A stretch of DNA of 64,000 bases from Ulvibacterium marinum (GCF_003626755.1 NZ_RBCJ01000005.1:372001-436000); one strand, 5' to 3'; positions 17,035-27,526 are shown, numbered from the stretch's first letter. Translations and numbers: made by a program. The notes: generated from the letters alone by a model not told the origin.

Positions 17035-20000
17035 ATGAAATACAATATATTCTCCCGAATCTCCACATACCTATTAATAGCCTTAACCCTTTTTGTGTCT
17101 TGCAATACAAAGTCCACAAAACCAAGGGAAACACCTCTGACCGTTTATGAGGATTCAGTACAGGAAATGACTCAGGCCTTGGAAGCAAGAAAAAACATAG
17201 CTCCCAAGATTGCGGATGGACTTGTTTTAAGCCTATGGGCATCGGATTCCCTGGCGCCAGACCCCATAGCTATGGACATTGATAATTTTGGTAAAATCTA
17301 TTTAACAAGCACCAATCGCCAAAAAAATTCGGAGTTCGATATACGAGGGCATCAAGATTGGATGACGGCATCCATTTCATTGCAATCCGTAGAGGATAGA
17401 CGAAACTTCTTGCGCACCACCTTTGCCCCTGAGAAAAGTAAAGAGAACGAATGGTTTCCAGATTTGAACAATGACAGTATCCATGACTGGAAAGACCTTA
17501 CCGTTGAAAAGGACGAAGTATGGATGCTGGAGGATACCAATAAAAATGGTGTCGCAGACAAATCGACCCGAATTTTGGAAGATTTCAATGAAGAGATCAC
17601 AGATGTAGCAGGTGCCCTATTGGTAAGGGACGAAGAGGTATTTGTGGGTGTAGGGCCAGATATGTGGCGGCTTACGGATACCAACGAAGACCAGGTATTG
17701 GACGAGAAAACTTCCATAGCACATGGATTTGCAGTACACATAGGTTTTGGAGCTCATGGAATGTCCGGCGCGGTTGAGGGTCCTGACGGGAAGATTTATT
17801 GGGGCATAGGGGATATTGGTGCCAGTATAACCACTGTGGATGGTGAAAAACATCATTATCCCAATCAGGGTGTTATTGTTCGCAGCAATCCCGATGGAAC
17901 TGATTTTGAGGTATTTGCCCGAGGATTACGAAACACACACGAATTTGTTTTTGATGCCTACGGAAATATTATCTCTTCGGACAACGATGGAGACCATGCA
18001 GGTGAAAGTGAGCGTCTGGTCCATATAGTGGAAGGGTCTGATGCTGGATGGCGGGCCAATTGGCAATATGGGAAGTACACCGATCCAAAAAACAACAGCT
18101 ACAAGGTTTGGATGGACGAAAAACTTTTTGTTCCGAGATGGGAAGGGCAAGCAGCCTATATCATTCCTCCCATCGCCAACTTTCACAACGGCCCAACCGG
18201 AATGGCCTACAATCCCGGAACTGCATTGGGCAAGGATTGGCTAAATCGCTTCTTTTTGGTCGAGTTTGTCGGTGATCCAGGGCGTTCCCATATTTGGTCT
18301 TTCGATTTAAAACCTAAGGGAGCTTCCTTTGAATTGCAGTCAGATATGGATGTTCTAAGTGGGGTTCTGCCCACTGCCCTAAAATTCGGGCCAGATGGAG
18401 CCTTGTATCTGGCCGATTGGATCAACGGTTGGGGGACCAAAAATTATGGTCGTATCTGGAAATTGGATGTAGAGGAAGGAAAAAACGACCTAAGCCAGGA
18501 ACGGAAAGAAACCCAGCACCTTATGACCTTGGATTATGAGGATCAATCCACAGAGGAGTTGACCAACCTATTGTCCTACCCCGATATGCGAATACGTAAA
18601 AAAGCCCAGTTTCAATTGGCCAAAAGTACATTTTGGGGATATAGGGCCTTAAGGGATATTGCCAAGGAGGGTACAAACCAGTTTGCACGCATCCATGCCA
18701 TATGGGGCATTGGCCAAATTGCGGCAAAAAATGATGGAAAGGCTGAAGTTTTGTTAGAACTCCTGTCCGATAAAGATCCAGAAATTATTGCCCAGGCAGC
18801 CAAGGTCTTGGGTGATGTAAAATATTCCGAAGCTGGTCCTGCTCTAATCCCGTTACTGAAGCACGAAAACGACAGGGTAAAATTCTTTGGCGCACAGGCC
18901 TTGGGTAGAGTAAAATATACGGAAGCCGTCCAACCTTTGCTAGATATGGTTTCGGCCAATGACGATAAGGATCTATATCTAAGGCATGCAGGTGTTTTGG
19001 CCTTGTCACGTATTGGAAAGGCAGAACCGATGCTCAACCTCGTGGACAACCCCAAAAAAAGTCTTCGTATTGCCGCTGTGCTTGTTCTTAGAAGGTTACA
19101 AGATGCACGGGTATCACAATTTTTAGGAGATACAGACGAATATATCGTTACCGAAGCGGCCCGTGCCATCAACGACGATTGGTCCATTGAAGAAGCTTTG
19201 CCGGATTTAGCGGAAATCCTTACCCAAGAAAGGTTCTCTTCCGAACCCTTGTTACGAAGAAGTATTAATGCTTCTCTGCGTGTGGGTGGGGAAAAAGAAT
19301 TGGACAATCTTATTGCATTTGCCAAACGACCAGAGGTCAATAGTAATTTAAGAAGGGAAGCCCTGGAGGTTATTGGTTCCTGGGCATCCCCATCCGTTTT
19401 AGATCGTGTGGATGGCCGTTTTAGGGGTGAAATTACACGAGACCCTAATACGGTAAAACAAAAAATTGAAAAAGATATTCCTTTTTTTCTAAAGGATAAG
19501 GACCCGGCTATTCTCATAGGAGCAACAAAGGTTTTAGGGACTTTGGGCATCGACTCCCATAATTCGGATTTATACGGTCTAATGCGAAGAAATTCCGATG
19601 CCGAGGTTCGTGCCGCTGCTCTTGGGGCCCTGGCCCAATTGGACGAATCCAATATCCAAATGGCCATGGAAATGGGCATGAAGGATAAAAGCGAAAAAGT
19701 TAGATCAGTTGCCGTAGGACTTATTGGAAAATTGGATGTAAGTAAAGACAAATTGCCAAACATTGTAAATCCTATTTTTAAGAACGGGTCCGTGCTTGAA
19801 CAACAGGAAATGCTAGGGGTTTTGGGTGAGCTCTCCCTGGACAAAAGCGAAAATGTGTTACACGGATTGATTCAAATGGCAGATAACAACAAACTCTCTC
19901 AAGGAGTAATTCTGGACCTTATTGAAGCAGTGGAAGCTACTGATTCCGAAAAACTAATTGCCCAACTTGACAAAATAAAAAGCAATGGCAATACCATGGA

Positions 20001-20445
20001 TTCCTATACCGAAACCCTCTATGGGGGCAACTGGTGGCGGGGACGGAGTGTTTTTACCAATAATCCTACCGCCCAATGTGTACGATGCCATGCGGTAAAC
20101 GGTGCGGGTGGACAAGTAGGTCCGCCATTGGATAACATCGGCGCCCTCCTAACCCGGGAGCAACTTCTGGAATCGCTCATAGAACCTAGTGTTCGATTGG
20201 CTCCTGGTTATGGTAGCGTAAGGTTAACGTTGAAAGATGGCCAAAAAGTTACAGGGGTCCTAGAAGAGGAAACAAAAGAAGAAATTATATTGAGGACTTC
20301 AGATGCCGAACCCATGGAGATAGCAGTTTCAAGGATAAAAAAGAGGGAAAACATGCCTTCGGCAATGCCGCCCATGGGCCTCCTTATCAATAAACGTGAG
20401 CTACGGGACCTGATGGAATTTCTAGCCAGTTTAAAGGACGATTGA
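17035..20445 (+). CDS. Large lipoprotein: beta-propeller, HEAT repeats and C-terminal cytochrome c
   Basis: An 1136-residue protein. The start at 17035 gives a signal peptide with lipobox Cys (LFVSCNTK); the frame is open to 16978 without benefit. Residues about 45-500 resemble the propeller of membrane-bound dehydrogenase-like proteins found with PVC-type haem domains (GPDGKIYWGIGDIGAS, GPDGALYLADWINGWG). HEAT repeats follow to about 960 (LLELLSDKDPEIIAQAAKVLG). A haem c site, CVRCHAV with Cys1015, Cys1018 and His1019, begins the cytochrome domain. It probably passes electrons from a sugar oxidation in the periplasm. The GMC dehydrogenase pair lies convergently 25 bases away. Confidence 0.85.
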   Translation: MKYNIFSRISTYLLIALTLFVSCNTKSTKPRETPLTVYEDSVQEMTQALEARKNIAPKIADGLVLSLWASDSLAPDPIAMDIDNFGKIYLTSTNRQKNSEFDIRGHQDWMTASISLQSVEDRRNFLRTTFAPEKSKENEWFPDLNNDSIHDWKDLTVEKDEVWMLEDTNKNGVADKSTRILEDFNEEITDVAGALLVRDEEVFVGVGPDMWRLTDTNEDQVLDEKTSIAHGFAVHIGFGAHGMSGAVEGPDGKIYWGIGDIGASITTVDGEKHHYPNQGVIVRSNPDGTDFEVFARGLRNTHEFVFDAYGNIISSDNDGDHAGESERLVHIVEGSDAGWRANWQYGKYTDPKNNSYKVWMDEKLFVPRWEGQAAYIIPPIANFHNGPTGMAYNPGTALGKDWLNRFFLVEFVGDPGRSHIWSFDLKPKGASFELQSDMDVLSGVLPTALKFGPDGALYLADWINGWGTKNYGRIWKLDVEEGKNDLSQERKETQHLMTLDYEDQSTEELTNLLSYPDMRIRKKAQFQLAKSTFWGYRALRDIAKEGTNQFARIHAIWGIGQIAAKNDGKAEVLLELLSDKDPEIIAQAAKVLGDVKYSEAGPALIPLLKHENDRVKFFGAQALGRVKYTEAVQPLLDMVSANDDKDLYLRHAGVLALSRIGKAEPMLNLVDNPKKSLRIAAVLVLRRLQDARVSQFLGDTDEYIVTEAARAINDDWSIEEALPDLAEILTQERFSSEPLLRRSINASLRVGGEKELDNLIAFAKRPEVNSNLRREALEVIGSWASPSVLDRVDGRFRGEITRDPNTVKQKIEKDIPFFLKDKDPAILIGATKVLGTLGIDSHNSDLYGLMRRNSDAEVRAAALGALAQLDESNIQMAMEMGMKDKSEKVRSVAVGLIGKLDVSKDKLPNIVNPIFKNGSVLEQQEMLGVLGELSLDKSENVLHGLIQMADNNKLSQGVILDLIEAVEATDSEKLIAQLDKIKSNGNTMDSYTETLYGGNWWRGRSVFTNNPTAQCVRCHAVNGAGGQVGPPLDNIGALLTREQLLESLIEPSVRLAPGYGSVRLTLKDGQKVTGVLEEETKEEIILRTSDAEPMEIAVSRIKKRENMPSAMPPMGLLINKRELRDLMEFLASLKDD

Positions 20446-20470
20446 CCTCTGAAGAAAGTTCCTTCGGTAT

Positions 20471-21061
20471 TTATAATGTCCAGGAATTTTCCCCATTGTA
20501 GGGAAAGCAGCCCTTATAATCCCCTGGGATAGGGTCATATTGCAAGTGATTTTTCCCGATTTCTTCGGAAGTAAAGTAACCTACCAATGTAAATTGCTTT
20601 ACCCTCCGATAAAAATCGATGGGTTCTTGTTTACCCAAAGGGCTTCCCCATACGGCGGGATTGAATGTATTGGTTTCGACTTCCACCTGTTCTAGAACCT
20701 CTTTTCGTTCCTCGTTACCCAAATCCAGAAACGATTTATTGAATTTCTCCTGGCAAATCGCTTCAAATCGGTCATATCCTTTCCTAACATGTTCTTGATC
20801 TTCAGGTGAAAGGGCCTTTCCGAACATTAGATCTACAAAGATATCCACCTTAAGATCCTTGGCTCCTGGAGTCTCGGTCCGGGGCAATATCATTTCAGTA
20901 ATTTCAGAAACTACGGCAGCTTGCTCCCCAGTAAAAAAGACAGGAACCCAATCGATACGCTTTTGATTTTGGCAAGATTGCAAAAGGCCTGTCAAAGTAG
21001 AGCTCCCCAAAGTGGCACCTATTAACAATGCTGTATTTTTTATGGCTATTCTTCTATCCAT
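20471..21061 (-). CDS. Gluconate 2-dehydrogenase subunit 3 family protein
   Basis: A 196-residue small subunit of the kind that partners GMC-type dehydrogenases. MDRRIAIKNTALLIG holds twin arginines and a hydrophobic stretch, suggesting Tat export; LLQSC (Cys30) could additionally be a lipidation site. The core EITEMILPRTETPGAKDL is typical of the family. It starts two bases after the GMC stop, so the pair is translationally coupled. It probably helps export and membrane attachment of its flavoprotein partner, which has no signal peptide of its own. Confidence 0.88.
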   Translation of the reverse strand: MDRRIAIKNTALLIGATLGSSTLTGLLQSCQNQKRIDWVPVFFTGEQAAVVSEITEMILPRTETPGAKDLKVDIFVDLMFGKALSPEDQEHVRKGYDRFEAICQEKFNKSFLDLGNEERKEVLEQVEVETNTFNPAVWGSPLGKQEPIDFYRRVKQFTLVGYFTSEEIGKNHLQYDPIPGDYKGCFPYNGENSWTL

Positions 21062-21063
21062 GC

Positions 21064-22773
21064 TTATATATTTTGTCTTTTTAATTCTTTTACGGCGTGG
21101 TCCGCTGCGCGTGCCGTGATTGCCATATAGGTTAAGGACGGATTGACGCAGGAGGAAGAAGTCATACATGCACCATCCGTTACGAAAACATTTTTCGCAG
21201 CGTGCACCTGGTTGAAACCATTTAAAACAGAGGTTTTAGGATCCTTGCCCATTCGGGCAGTTCCCATTTCATGGATACCATGGCCCGGTGGACTTTCATT
21301 ATCGAAGGGCAAAATATCCTTGAATCCTGATTTTTCTAGCATATCTACGGCATCCGATTTAATTTGATCATTCATTCGGAGTTCATTTTCCTTGAACTCA
21401 CAATCTATATTCAATATAGGTTGGCCCCACTTGTCTTTCAAATCGGAATTAAGTGTCACTTTGTTCTCATGATAGGGAAGGCATTCCGCAAATCCGGTAA
21501 TGAAAAAGCCCCAAGGTCCCGGTTTGAAGAGTTTATCCTTGAAATCGCCACCAAAATTATCGGAATTAATTCCAGAACCCCAGTTAGACCGTCCTGCTCC
21601 GCCCTGATAGCCAAAACCTCGAAGAAAACTATCCGACTTGGTTTTTTCATCCAGATTCACATAACGTGGTATATAGATTCCGTTAGGTCTTCGCCCGGAA
21701 TAGTATTGATCTTCAAAGCCTTCAATGGATCCCATGGCACCCACCTTATACGTATGATCCATAAGATTATGACCCAACTCTCCACTATCATTGCCCAGTC
21801 CATCGGGAAAACGATCAGATTTGGAATTCAATAAAATCTTAGTAGAACTTATGGCCGAGGCATTGCAAAAAATAATTTTCGCATAGTATTCCATTTCTTC
21901 CATAGTTTCAGAGTCCACGATCCGCACCCCGGTCGCCTTTCCTTTTTCGTCATCGTAAATAATGGAACTCACAATAGAATTGGGCCGCATGGTTAAGTTA
22001 CCCGTCTTTTCGGCTGCTGGAAGTGTTACCGCATTACTGCTAAAATAGGCACCATATGGACAGCCCCGGGAACAGCGATTTCTAAACTGGCATTTTCCGC
22101 GGCTGTTTATGGGTTTGGTCAGATGGGCGCATCTACCTATAATGAGATGTCTCCCCTCAAATTTTTCTTCAATGTTCTTTTTCGCATGCTTCTCTACACA
22201 GTTCAACTCCATCGGAGGTAAAAAATGACTATCCGGTAAATGCGGTAGACCCAGAGCTTCACCGCTTATTCCGGCAAATTTTTCAACATACGTATACCAA
22301 GGTTCAATATCCTTATAACGAATGGGCCAATCCACACCATGGCCATCTTTTGCATTAGCCTCAAAATCAAGGTCACTCCATCGGTATGTTTGTTTGCCCC
22401 ATGTTAAGGATCGGCCCCCAACCTGATGCCCACGAATCCAGATGAAAGGTTTTATCTCGGTATATGGATTGTCCTTATCATTTGCAAAAAAATGCTCGGT
22501 ATCCGCACCCCCCCATCCTACTCTTGTAATTGAACTGGCATGTTTTTGCTTTTCTTCATGTTCCAGGGCACCTCTCAGTTCATAATCCCAAGGATCCTTG
22601 GTCATAGTAGGATAGTCCTGTACATGCTTTACCATTCTACCCCGTTCCAGTACCAAAGTCTTTAATCCTTTTTCGCACAATTCTTTCGCCGCCCAGCCTC
22701 CACTAATACCTGAACCCACTACTATGGCATCATAGGTATGTTGCTGTACGGCCTTTCCATTGATATTTGCCAT
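21064..22773 (-). CDS. GMC family oxidoreductase (FAD sugar/alcohol dehydrogenase)
   Basis: A 569-residue flavoprotein. The FAD-binding GxGxxG (Gly20, Gly22, Gly25) lies in VVGSGISGGWAAKEL, followed by LVLERG. The C-terminal active-site region has GHGIHEMGTARMG and SSSCVNPSLTYMAITARA, as in bacterial GMC dehydrogenases. CQFRNRCSRGCPYGAYF in the middle is Cys-rich and may bind an iron-sulphur cluster, as reported for fructose dehydrogenase-type enzymes. A sugar or polyol is the likely substrate. It is co-transcribed with the small subunit gene. Confidence 0.9.
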   Translation of the reverse strand: MANINGKAVQQHTYDAIVVGSGISGGWAAKELCEKGLKTLVLERGRMVKHVQDYPTMTKDPWDYELRGALEHEEKQKHASSITRVGWGGADTEHFFANDKDNPYTEIKPFIWIRGHQVGGRSLTWGKQTYRWSDLDFEANAKDGHGVDWPIRYKDIEPWYTYVEKFAGISGEALGLPHLPDSHFLPPMELNCVEKHAKKNIEEKFEGRHLIIGRCAHLTKPINSRGKCQFRNRCSRGCPYGAYFSSNAVTLPAAEKTGNLTMRPNSIVSSIIYDDEKGKATGVRIVDSETMEEMEYYAKIIFCNASAISSTKILLNSKSDRFPDGLGNDSGELGHNLMDHTYKVGAMGSIEGFEDQYYSGRRPNGIYIPRYVNLDEKTKSDSFLRGFGYQGGAGRSNWGSGINSDNFGGDFKDKLFKPGPWGFFITGFAECLPYHENKVTLNSDLKDKWGQPILNIDCEFKENELRMNDQIKSDAVDMLEKSGFKDILPFDNESPPGHGIHEMGTARMGKDPKTSVLNGFNQVHAAKNVFVTDGACMTSSSCVNPSLTYMAITARAADHAVKELKRQNI

Positions 22774-22854
22774 TAAGCTATTTTGTTGATTAATCTCGAC
22801 ACAATATAATCAACATTACTTAAAAAAGTCTAAATACCTAAGGAAAGAAGTGGT

Positions 22855-23808
22855 TTATGGTAAGAAACGAGTAGTCTCTATTTCTTTTTTGGCCTCGAAG
22901 AACTCATCCATAATTTCATCTACAATAGTGGCCGCCGGCTTTACTGAATTAATCAAAGCGGAGACTTGGCCTATTTCCAATTCGCCTTCTTCCAAATTCC
23001 CTTCGAACATGCCCTTTTTGGCCCGGCCCCTGCCTAACAAGGCTTTTAGTTGTTCTGGGCTTGAATCATCCGCATACGCCTGCCGTATATCTTTATAGAA
23101 TTTGTTTTTTAATAATCGAACCGGAGCGAGTTCCTTTAGGGTTAGAATGGTATCCCCTTCTTTGGCCTTGATCACCTCTTGTTTAAACAGCTCATGTGAG
23201 GAAGCCTCTAAACTTGCTACAAATCGGCTTCCTATCTGCACGCCATCCGCTCCGAGTATCATAGCTGCCAGCATAGCTCTCCCTGTGGCAATTCCTCCCG
23301 CGGCCAATAGCGGGATTTCTAATTTTTCCTTAACGCTAGGTATTAAGACTAAGGTGGTAGTTTCGTCACGCCCATTATGGCCTCCTGCCTCAAATCCCTC
23401 TGCCACAACGGCATCCACTCCAGCCTCTTGGGCCTTTAAAGCAAACTTAACACTGCTTACCACATGGACTACGGTTATTCCATTTTCCTTTAAATAGGAC
23501 GTCCAGGTGTTTGGGTTTCCGGCGGAAGTAAATACAGTTTTAACACCAGTTTCAATAATAATGTCCATAATCCTATCAAGGTCCAGATAAAGCATGGGGA
23601 TATTTACACCAAAAGGTTTTTCTGTAGCCTGTTTACATTTTTGGATATGCTCGCGCAGTACTTCCGGATACATACTTCCCGAACCTATCAGACCTAATCC
23701 CCCGGCATTGGAAACTGCCGAAGCCAGTCGCCATCCACTGGCCCACACCATTCCCGCCTGAACGATGGGATATTTTATATTAAAGAGTTGTGTTATCCTG
23801 TTTTGCAT
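22855..23808 (-). CDS. Nitronate monooxygenase/FabK-like flavoprotein
   Basis: A 317-residue FMN TIM-barrel enzyme. PIVQAGMVWASGWRLASAVSNAGG at the N terminus, AEGFEAGGHNGRDETT with the conserved His in the middle and AAGGIATGRAMLAAMILGADGVQIGSRF near residues 170-195 are shared by nitronate monooxygenases and the enoyl-ACP reductase FabK. Context does not separate the two: no fatty-acid genes are near. I favour a general call. It is on the same strand as mnmA, 35 bases downstream of it. Confidence 0.82.
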   Translation of the reverse strand: MQNRITQLFNIKYPIVQAGMVWASGWRLASAVSNAGGLGLIGSGSMYPEVLREHIQKCKQATEKPFGVNIPMLYLDLDRIMDIIIETGVKTVFTSAGNPNTWTSYLKENGITVVHVVSSVKFALKAQEAGVDAVVAEGFEAGGHNGRDETTTLVLIPSVKEKLEIPLLAAGGIATGRAMLAAMILGADGVQIGSRFVASLEASSHELFKQEVIKAKEGDTILTLKELAPVRLLKNKFYKDIRQAYADDSSPEQLKALLGRGRAKKGMFEGNLEEGELEIGQVSALINSVKPAATIVDEIMDEFFEAKKEIETTRFLP

Positions 23809-23843
23809 AAACTATAACATCCGAAGTGTTACAACTATGGATT

Positions 23844-25034
23844 TCAGGAAATAACCCCTGACCCCACAAGTTCATCGTCCATATACCAAGCCACAAACTG
23901 ACCTTCCGTAATAGCAGACTGTTTTTCCTCAAAATCAACATAAAGCCCCTTCTCTATTTTATAAAGGGTAGCCTTTTGTAAAGGTTGTCGATAACGGATC
24001 CGAGCTGTAACTTGCATTGTACCATCTACCTCCAAGGCCAAGTCCTGACGAATCCAATGGAGTTCATCGTCATTAACGAATAGTGTTCTCCTATACAATC
24101 CAGGGTGTGATTTGCCCTGACCGGTATATATGATGTTTTCTTCAACATCCGTTTCAATGACAAATAGAGGTTCCTTAGTGCCTCCAACATCCAATCCCTT
24201 TCGTTGCCCTTTGGTAAAATAGTGTGCGCCCTGATGCTCGCCTACTACCCTGCCATCATCTAAATTATATACTGGCTTTTCGGACATAAATGCCAATTCT
24301 TCTTCTTTTGTTTCAAATTTGCTCTTTGAAGCCAAATACTGGGGGACGTCTGCCGGCACCTCTACTATGACACCTTTTTTTGGCTTCAATTTTTGTTGCA
24401 AAAAATCGGGAAGTCGCACCTTTCCTATAAAGCAAAGTCCTTGGGAATCCTTTTTATCCGCAGTAATCAAGTTGTTGTCCGAGGCTATTTTTCGCACCTC
24501 CGGCTTAGTTAATTCACCAACTGGAAAAAGTGTTTTGGACAGTTGCTCTTGGGAAAGTTGGCATAAAAAATAAGATTGGTCCTTATTGTTGTCCAGGCCG
24601 GCCAGAAGTCTATAGGTTTCGGTACCATTCTCATTCTTTTGTATATCCTTTCTACAATAATGGCCTGTTGCTACATAATCCGCTCCCAGTTTAAGAGCTA
24701 TTTTAAGAAAAACGTCAAATTTGATTTCTCGATTACAAAGTACATCCGGATTAGGCGTACGTCCTTTTTCATATTCGCGGAACATGTAATCGACAATGCG
24801 TTCCTTATACTCCGTACTTAAATCTATGGTTTGGAACGGGATACCTAATTTTTCTGCCACAATAAGGGCATCATTACTATCCTCCAACCAGGGACACTCC
24901 TCGGATATCGTCACAGAATCATCGTGCCAATTCTTCATAAAAAGTCCAATGACATCGTATCCCTGTTTTTTAAGAAGGTAGGCCGCAACGCTGGAGTCCA
25001 CTCCTCCGGAAAGTCCGATTACCACTTTTTTCAT
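23844..25034 (-). CDS. mnmA: tRNA-specific 2-thiouridylase MnmA
   Basis: A 396-residue enzyme that puts sulphur on U34 of tRNAs for Lys, Glu and Gln. The ATP-pyrophosphatase loop is [15 protein letters not shown] at the N terminus. The first catalytic cysteine lies in [12 protein letters not shown] and the second in [30 protein letters not shown] marks the central domain. Length is normal for Bacteroidetes. It is divergent from the first fasciclin gene across a long AT-rich gap. Confidence 0.97.
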   Translation of the reverse strand: MKKVVIGLSGGVDSSVAAYLLKKQGYDVIGLFMKNWHDDSVTISEECPWLEDSNDALIVAEKLGIPFQTIDLSTEYKERIVDYMFREYEKGRTPNPDVLCNREIKFDVFLKIALKLGADYVATGHYCRKDIQKNENGTETYRLLAGLDNNKDQSYFLCQLSQEQLSKTLFPVGELTKPEVRKIASDNNLITADKKDSQGLCFIGKVRLPDFLQQKLKPKKGVIVEVPADVPQYLASKSKFETKEEELAFMSEKPVYNLDDGRVVGEHQGAHYFTKGQRKGLDVGGTKEPLFVIETDVEENIIYTGQGKSHPGLYRRTLFVNDDELHWIRQDLALEVDGTMQVTARIRYRQPLQKATLYKIEKGLYVDFEEKQSAITEGQFVAWYMDDELVGSGVIS

Positions 25035-25118
25035 CTTCCTTAATATAGTCTGTAAAATTACAAAAATACCTTATCACAAAAAGCAAAACCGTATTGTTAA
25101 GTATTAAGCAATTTTATA

Positions 25119-25310
25119 ATTTGTTAAATTTTTTATAAAACAAATTAAACAAAAGCAACTCTTTCGTTTATTCCTCATCTAGCCTGTGGCTATGCCACAA
25201 ACACCTTATTCTATCATATAAATCAATTGATTAAATCCATGTTTCGTTTGTTAAACATTTAATAAATGAAATATTTTGTTTAAGTATTAATATATATTTG
25301 TTAAACATAA
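25119..25310 (+). promoter_or_regulatory. TTGTTwAA box cluster upstream of the first fasciclin gene
   Basis: The region upstream of the FAS1 gene holds boxes at about 25121 (TTGTTAAATTTT), 25248 (TTGTTAAACATTT), 25276 (TTGTTTAAGTATT) and 25298 (TTGTTAAACATAA), with a further copy just outside at 25094 (TTGTTAAGTATT). A perfect Bacteroidetes -7 element, TATATTTG, lies at 25293-25300, 32 bases before the ATG, but no TTTG sits at the normal -33 spacing; a box occupies that place instead. This suggests a promoter controlled by a DNA-binding regulator. The regulator is not in the window. Confidence 0.5.
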
Positions 25311-25331
25311 ATTCCTAATATTATAAATATC

Positions 25332-27236
25332 ATGAAAAAAATTTCCAAAATTTTTACCTTTTCAATTTTGACTATGGCGTTGTTCTTGGCGGCTTCTTGT
25401 TCCGATGATGATAACGGGCCAACCACACCACCCGAACAACCTATGGACCCCTTAAATATTGTGGAAACTGCTTTAGGGGAAAACTCCCTGAGCACCTTAG
25501 TTGCTGCCTTACAGAAAGCAGATGAAAGTGCCGCCAATGACTTAGTCGCTGCCTTAAGTGACGAAAACGGCACATTTACAGTTTTAGCGCCTAACAATGA
25601 TGCCTTTACAGACTTACTTGCCCGTCTGGACGGATTTGATTCGTTGGATGATTTTAACAGTGAACAACTTCAAGACCTATTGGCCACAATACTTACGTAT
25701 CATGTCGTTTCCGGAGCTGCGGTAGCTTCTACGGATTTAACGGCAGATCAATCGGTCACTACCCTTGAAGGCGGAACTTTGACCGTTAGTCTTGATGGAG
25801 GAGTATTCTTTACGGATGCTGCCGGAGAAGCTGCTCAAGTTACCACGCCAGATGTTATGACGAGTAATGGTATTGTTCATATTATTGATAAGGTACTGTT
25901 GCCTCAAGCAGCTTTGGATGCCCTAGCGGATGTATTATTAGTATCCATAACCGACTTGGCCATTGCCACCCCTAGCTTGAGCAATCTGGTCGCCGCCTTA
26001 CAAGCTGCCAATGGGGATTTACCTACAGTATTGGCAGGTGACGGGCCATTTACAGTTCTTGCCCCAACAAATGAAGCTTTTACCGCCTTTTTGGAAGCCA
26101 ACGACTTTGCAGATTTATCGGCAGTACCTGTAGATGTCTTGACCCAAGTACTTTTGAACCATGTGGTAAGTGGCACGAAACTTTCTACCGACTTGGCTAC
26201 AGGCTATGAATCTACACTTTCCACCGCCGGAGCGGGAGAGAACAATTTAAGTCTTTTTGTAAATGTAGCGGATGTGGTTACCTTGAATGGGGTATCAGAA
26301 GTTAGTGCTCCAGACAACAAGGCAATCAATGGTGTTGTTCATATAGTGGATGCGGTAATTGGCCTTCCTAATATTGTGGACCATGCCGTGGCCAATCCGA
26401 ACCTTACCAGTTTGGTTGGGTTGTTGACAGCAGATGACGACACCACTTTTACAGACTTGTTATCGGCCACCGACACGAATTACACGGTTTTTGCACCGGT
26501 CAATACTGCCTTTGACGGATTTACCAGTGAGAACGAAATTGCGAATATTCTATCCAACCATGTCGTTGTAGGAACTGCAGCCCTCTCCGGAGATCTTCAA
26601 ACCGGTTATGATATAACCACAGCTGCCACAAATGCGGACGGTGATAATTTGAATGTTTATATCAACACTGATGATGGGGTCAGAATAAATGGTGTAAGCA
26701 GTGTAGCAGCGGCGGATATTGTTGCCACAAACGGCATCATTCATGCGGTAGATGGCGTAATAGACATCCCAACAGTTGTAACTTTTGCAACAGCAAATCC
26801 AGATTTCTCTACCTTGGTCGCCGCATTAACTGACCTTACCCCAGACACGGATTTCGTAGAAATACTATCAAGGACATCTGGTGGAAATGGGGATGGAATA
26901 AACCCTGATTTCACTGTTTTTGCTCCGACCAATGAAGCTCTAGAGGCTCAGGATGCTATACCGGATTTCTTTGAATTGGAAGCCGTTCTGCTACACCATG
27001 TCGTAGCCGGAGCCAATATTCGTTCCACCGACCTAACACCTGACGGTACTACCCCCGCAACCACTTTGGAAGGTGACGGTATTACAGTAACGCTGCCCGG
27101 AAGTGGCGACAACATCGCGGATATCACCGATGGCGCAGGAAACACGGACATTGGCATTATTGCCGTGGACGTTCAAGCTGGCAATGGTGTAATCCATGTA
27201 GTGAATAAGGTTTTGATACCAGACACCACCAACTAA
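25332..27236 (+). CDS. Fasciclin lipoprotein with four FAS1 domains
   Basis: A 634-residue lipoprotein with Cys23 in LAASC followed by SDDD, which resembles the acidic export signal of surface-exposed Bacteroidetes lipoproteins. Four FAS1 domains span about 42-190, 206-345, 347-480 and 481-630, each with a TVFAPTN- or TVLAPTN-type H1 motif and an ending such as IVHIIDKVLL. FAS1 proteins mediate adhesion or bind matrix and small molecules. It is the first of three consecutive paralogues and is followed by a strong hairpin terminator. Confidence 0.92.
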   Translation: MKKISKIFTFSILTMALFLAASCSDDDNGPTTPPEQPMDPLNIVETALGENSLSTLVAALQKADESAANDLVAALSDENGTFTVLAPNNDAFTDLLARLDGFDSLDDFNSEQLQDLLATILTYHVVSGAAVASTDLTADQSVTTLEGGTLTVSLDGGVFFTDAAGEAAQVTTPDVMTSNGIVHIIDKVLLPQAALDALADVLLVSITDLAIATPSLSNLVAALQAANGDLPTVLAGDGPFTVLAPTNEAFTAFLEANDFADLSAVPVDVLTQVLLNHVVSGTKLSTDLATGYESTLSTAGAGENNLSLFVNVADVVTLNGVSEVSAPDNKAINGVVHIVDAVIGLPNIVDHAVANPNLTSLVGLLTADDDTTFTDLLSATDTNYTVFAPVNTAFDGFTSENEIANILSNHVVVGTAALSGDLQTGYDITTAATNADGDNLNVYINTDDGVRINGVSSVAAADIVATNGIIHAVDGVIDIPTVVTFATANPDFSTLVAALTDLTPDTDFVEILSRTSGGNGDGINPDFTVFAPTNEALEAQDAIPDFFELEAVLLHHVVAGANIRSTDLTPDGTTPATTLEGDGITVTLPGSGDNIADITDGAGNTDIGIIAVDVQAGNGVIHVVNKVLIPDTTN

Positions 27237-27279
27237 ATCGTTATTGATACGTATTTATTGTACCTAAAGTATTAGTATA

Positions 27280-27301
27280 AAGGCCGCAGTTTTGCGGCCT
27301 T
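27280..27301 (+). terminator. Terminator after the first fasciclin gene
   Basis: AAGGCCGCA and TGCGGCCTT form a nine-base-pair stem with a four-base loop 43 bases after the stop. The T-run is weak (TTCGTCGT), so termination may be partial. Confidence 0.75.
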
Positions 27302-27526
27302 CGTCGTAAAATAGACTTGCAAAAAAAACACTTGTAAACTCTTAATTAGAGTCGGGTTTACTTCTCATTCAAAACAAAAGGTAGATATTTGAATCAATTT
27401 TTCAAATATTTTCACGTTTTACTAGTTCGAAGTACATGATATTAAAATTTTCATAAAATACGATGTTGACTTGTTATGGCTACTAAAAATATTACGACTT
27501 TAACTTAAAATTCAAAATAATTGATT

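Noticed and set aside
18612-19844. A 410-codon open frame on the minus strand opposite the HEAT repeats
   Set aside because: It lies antisense to a strongly supported gene, its product is rich in Ser and Arg with no domain, and codon bias of the plus-strand repeats explains the open frame.
21364-21834. A 156-codon plus-strand frame inside the GMC gene
   Set aside because: It is antisense to a gene with full GMC motifs and lacks any protein-like pattern.
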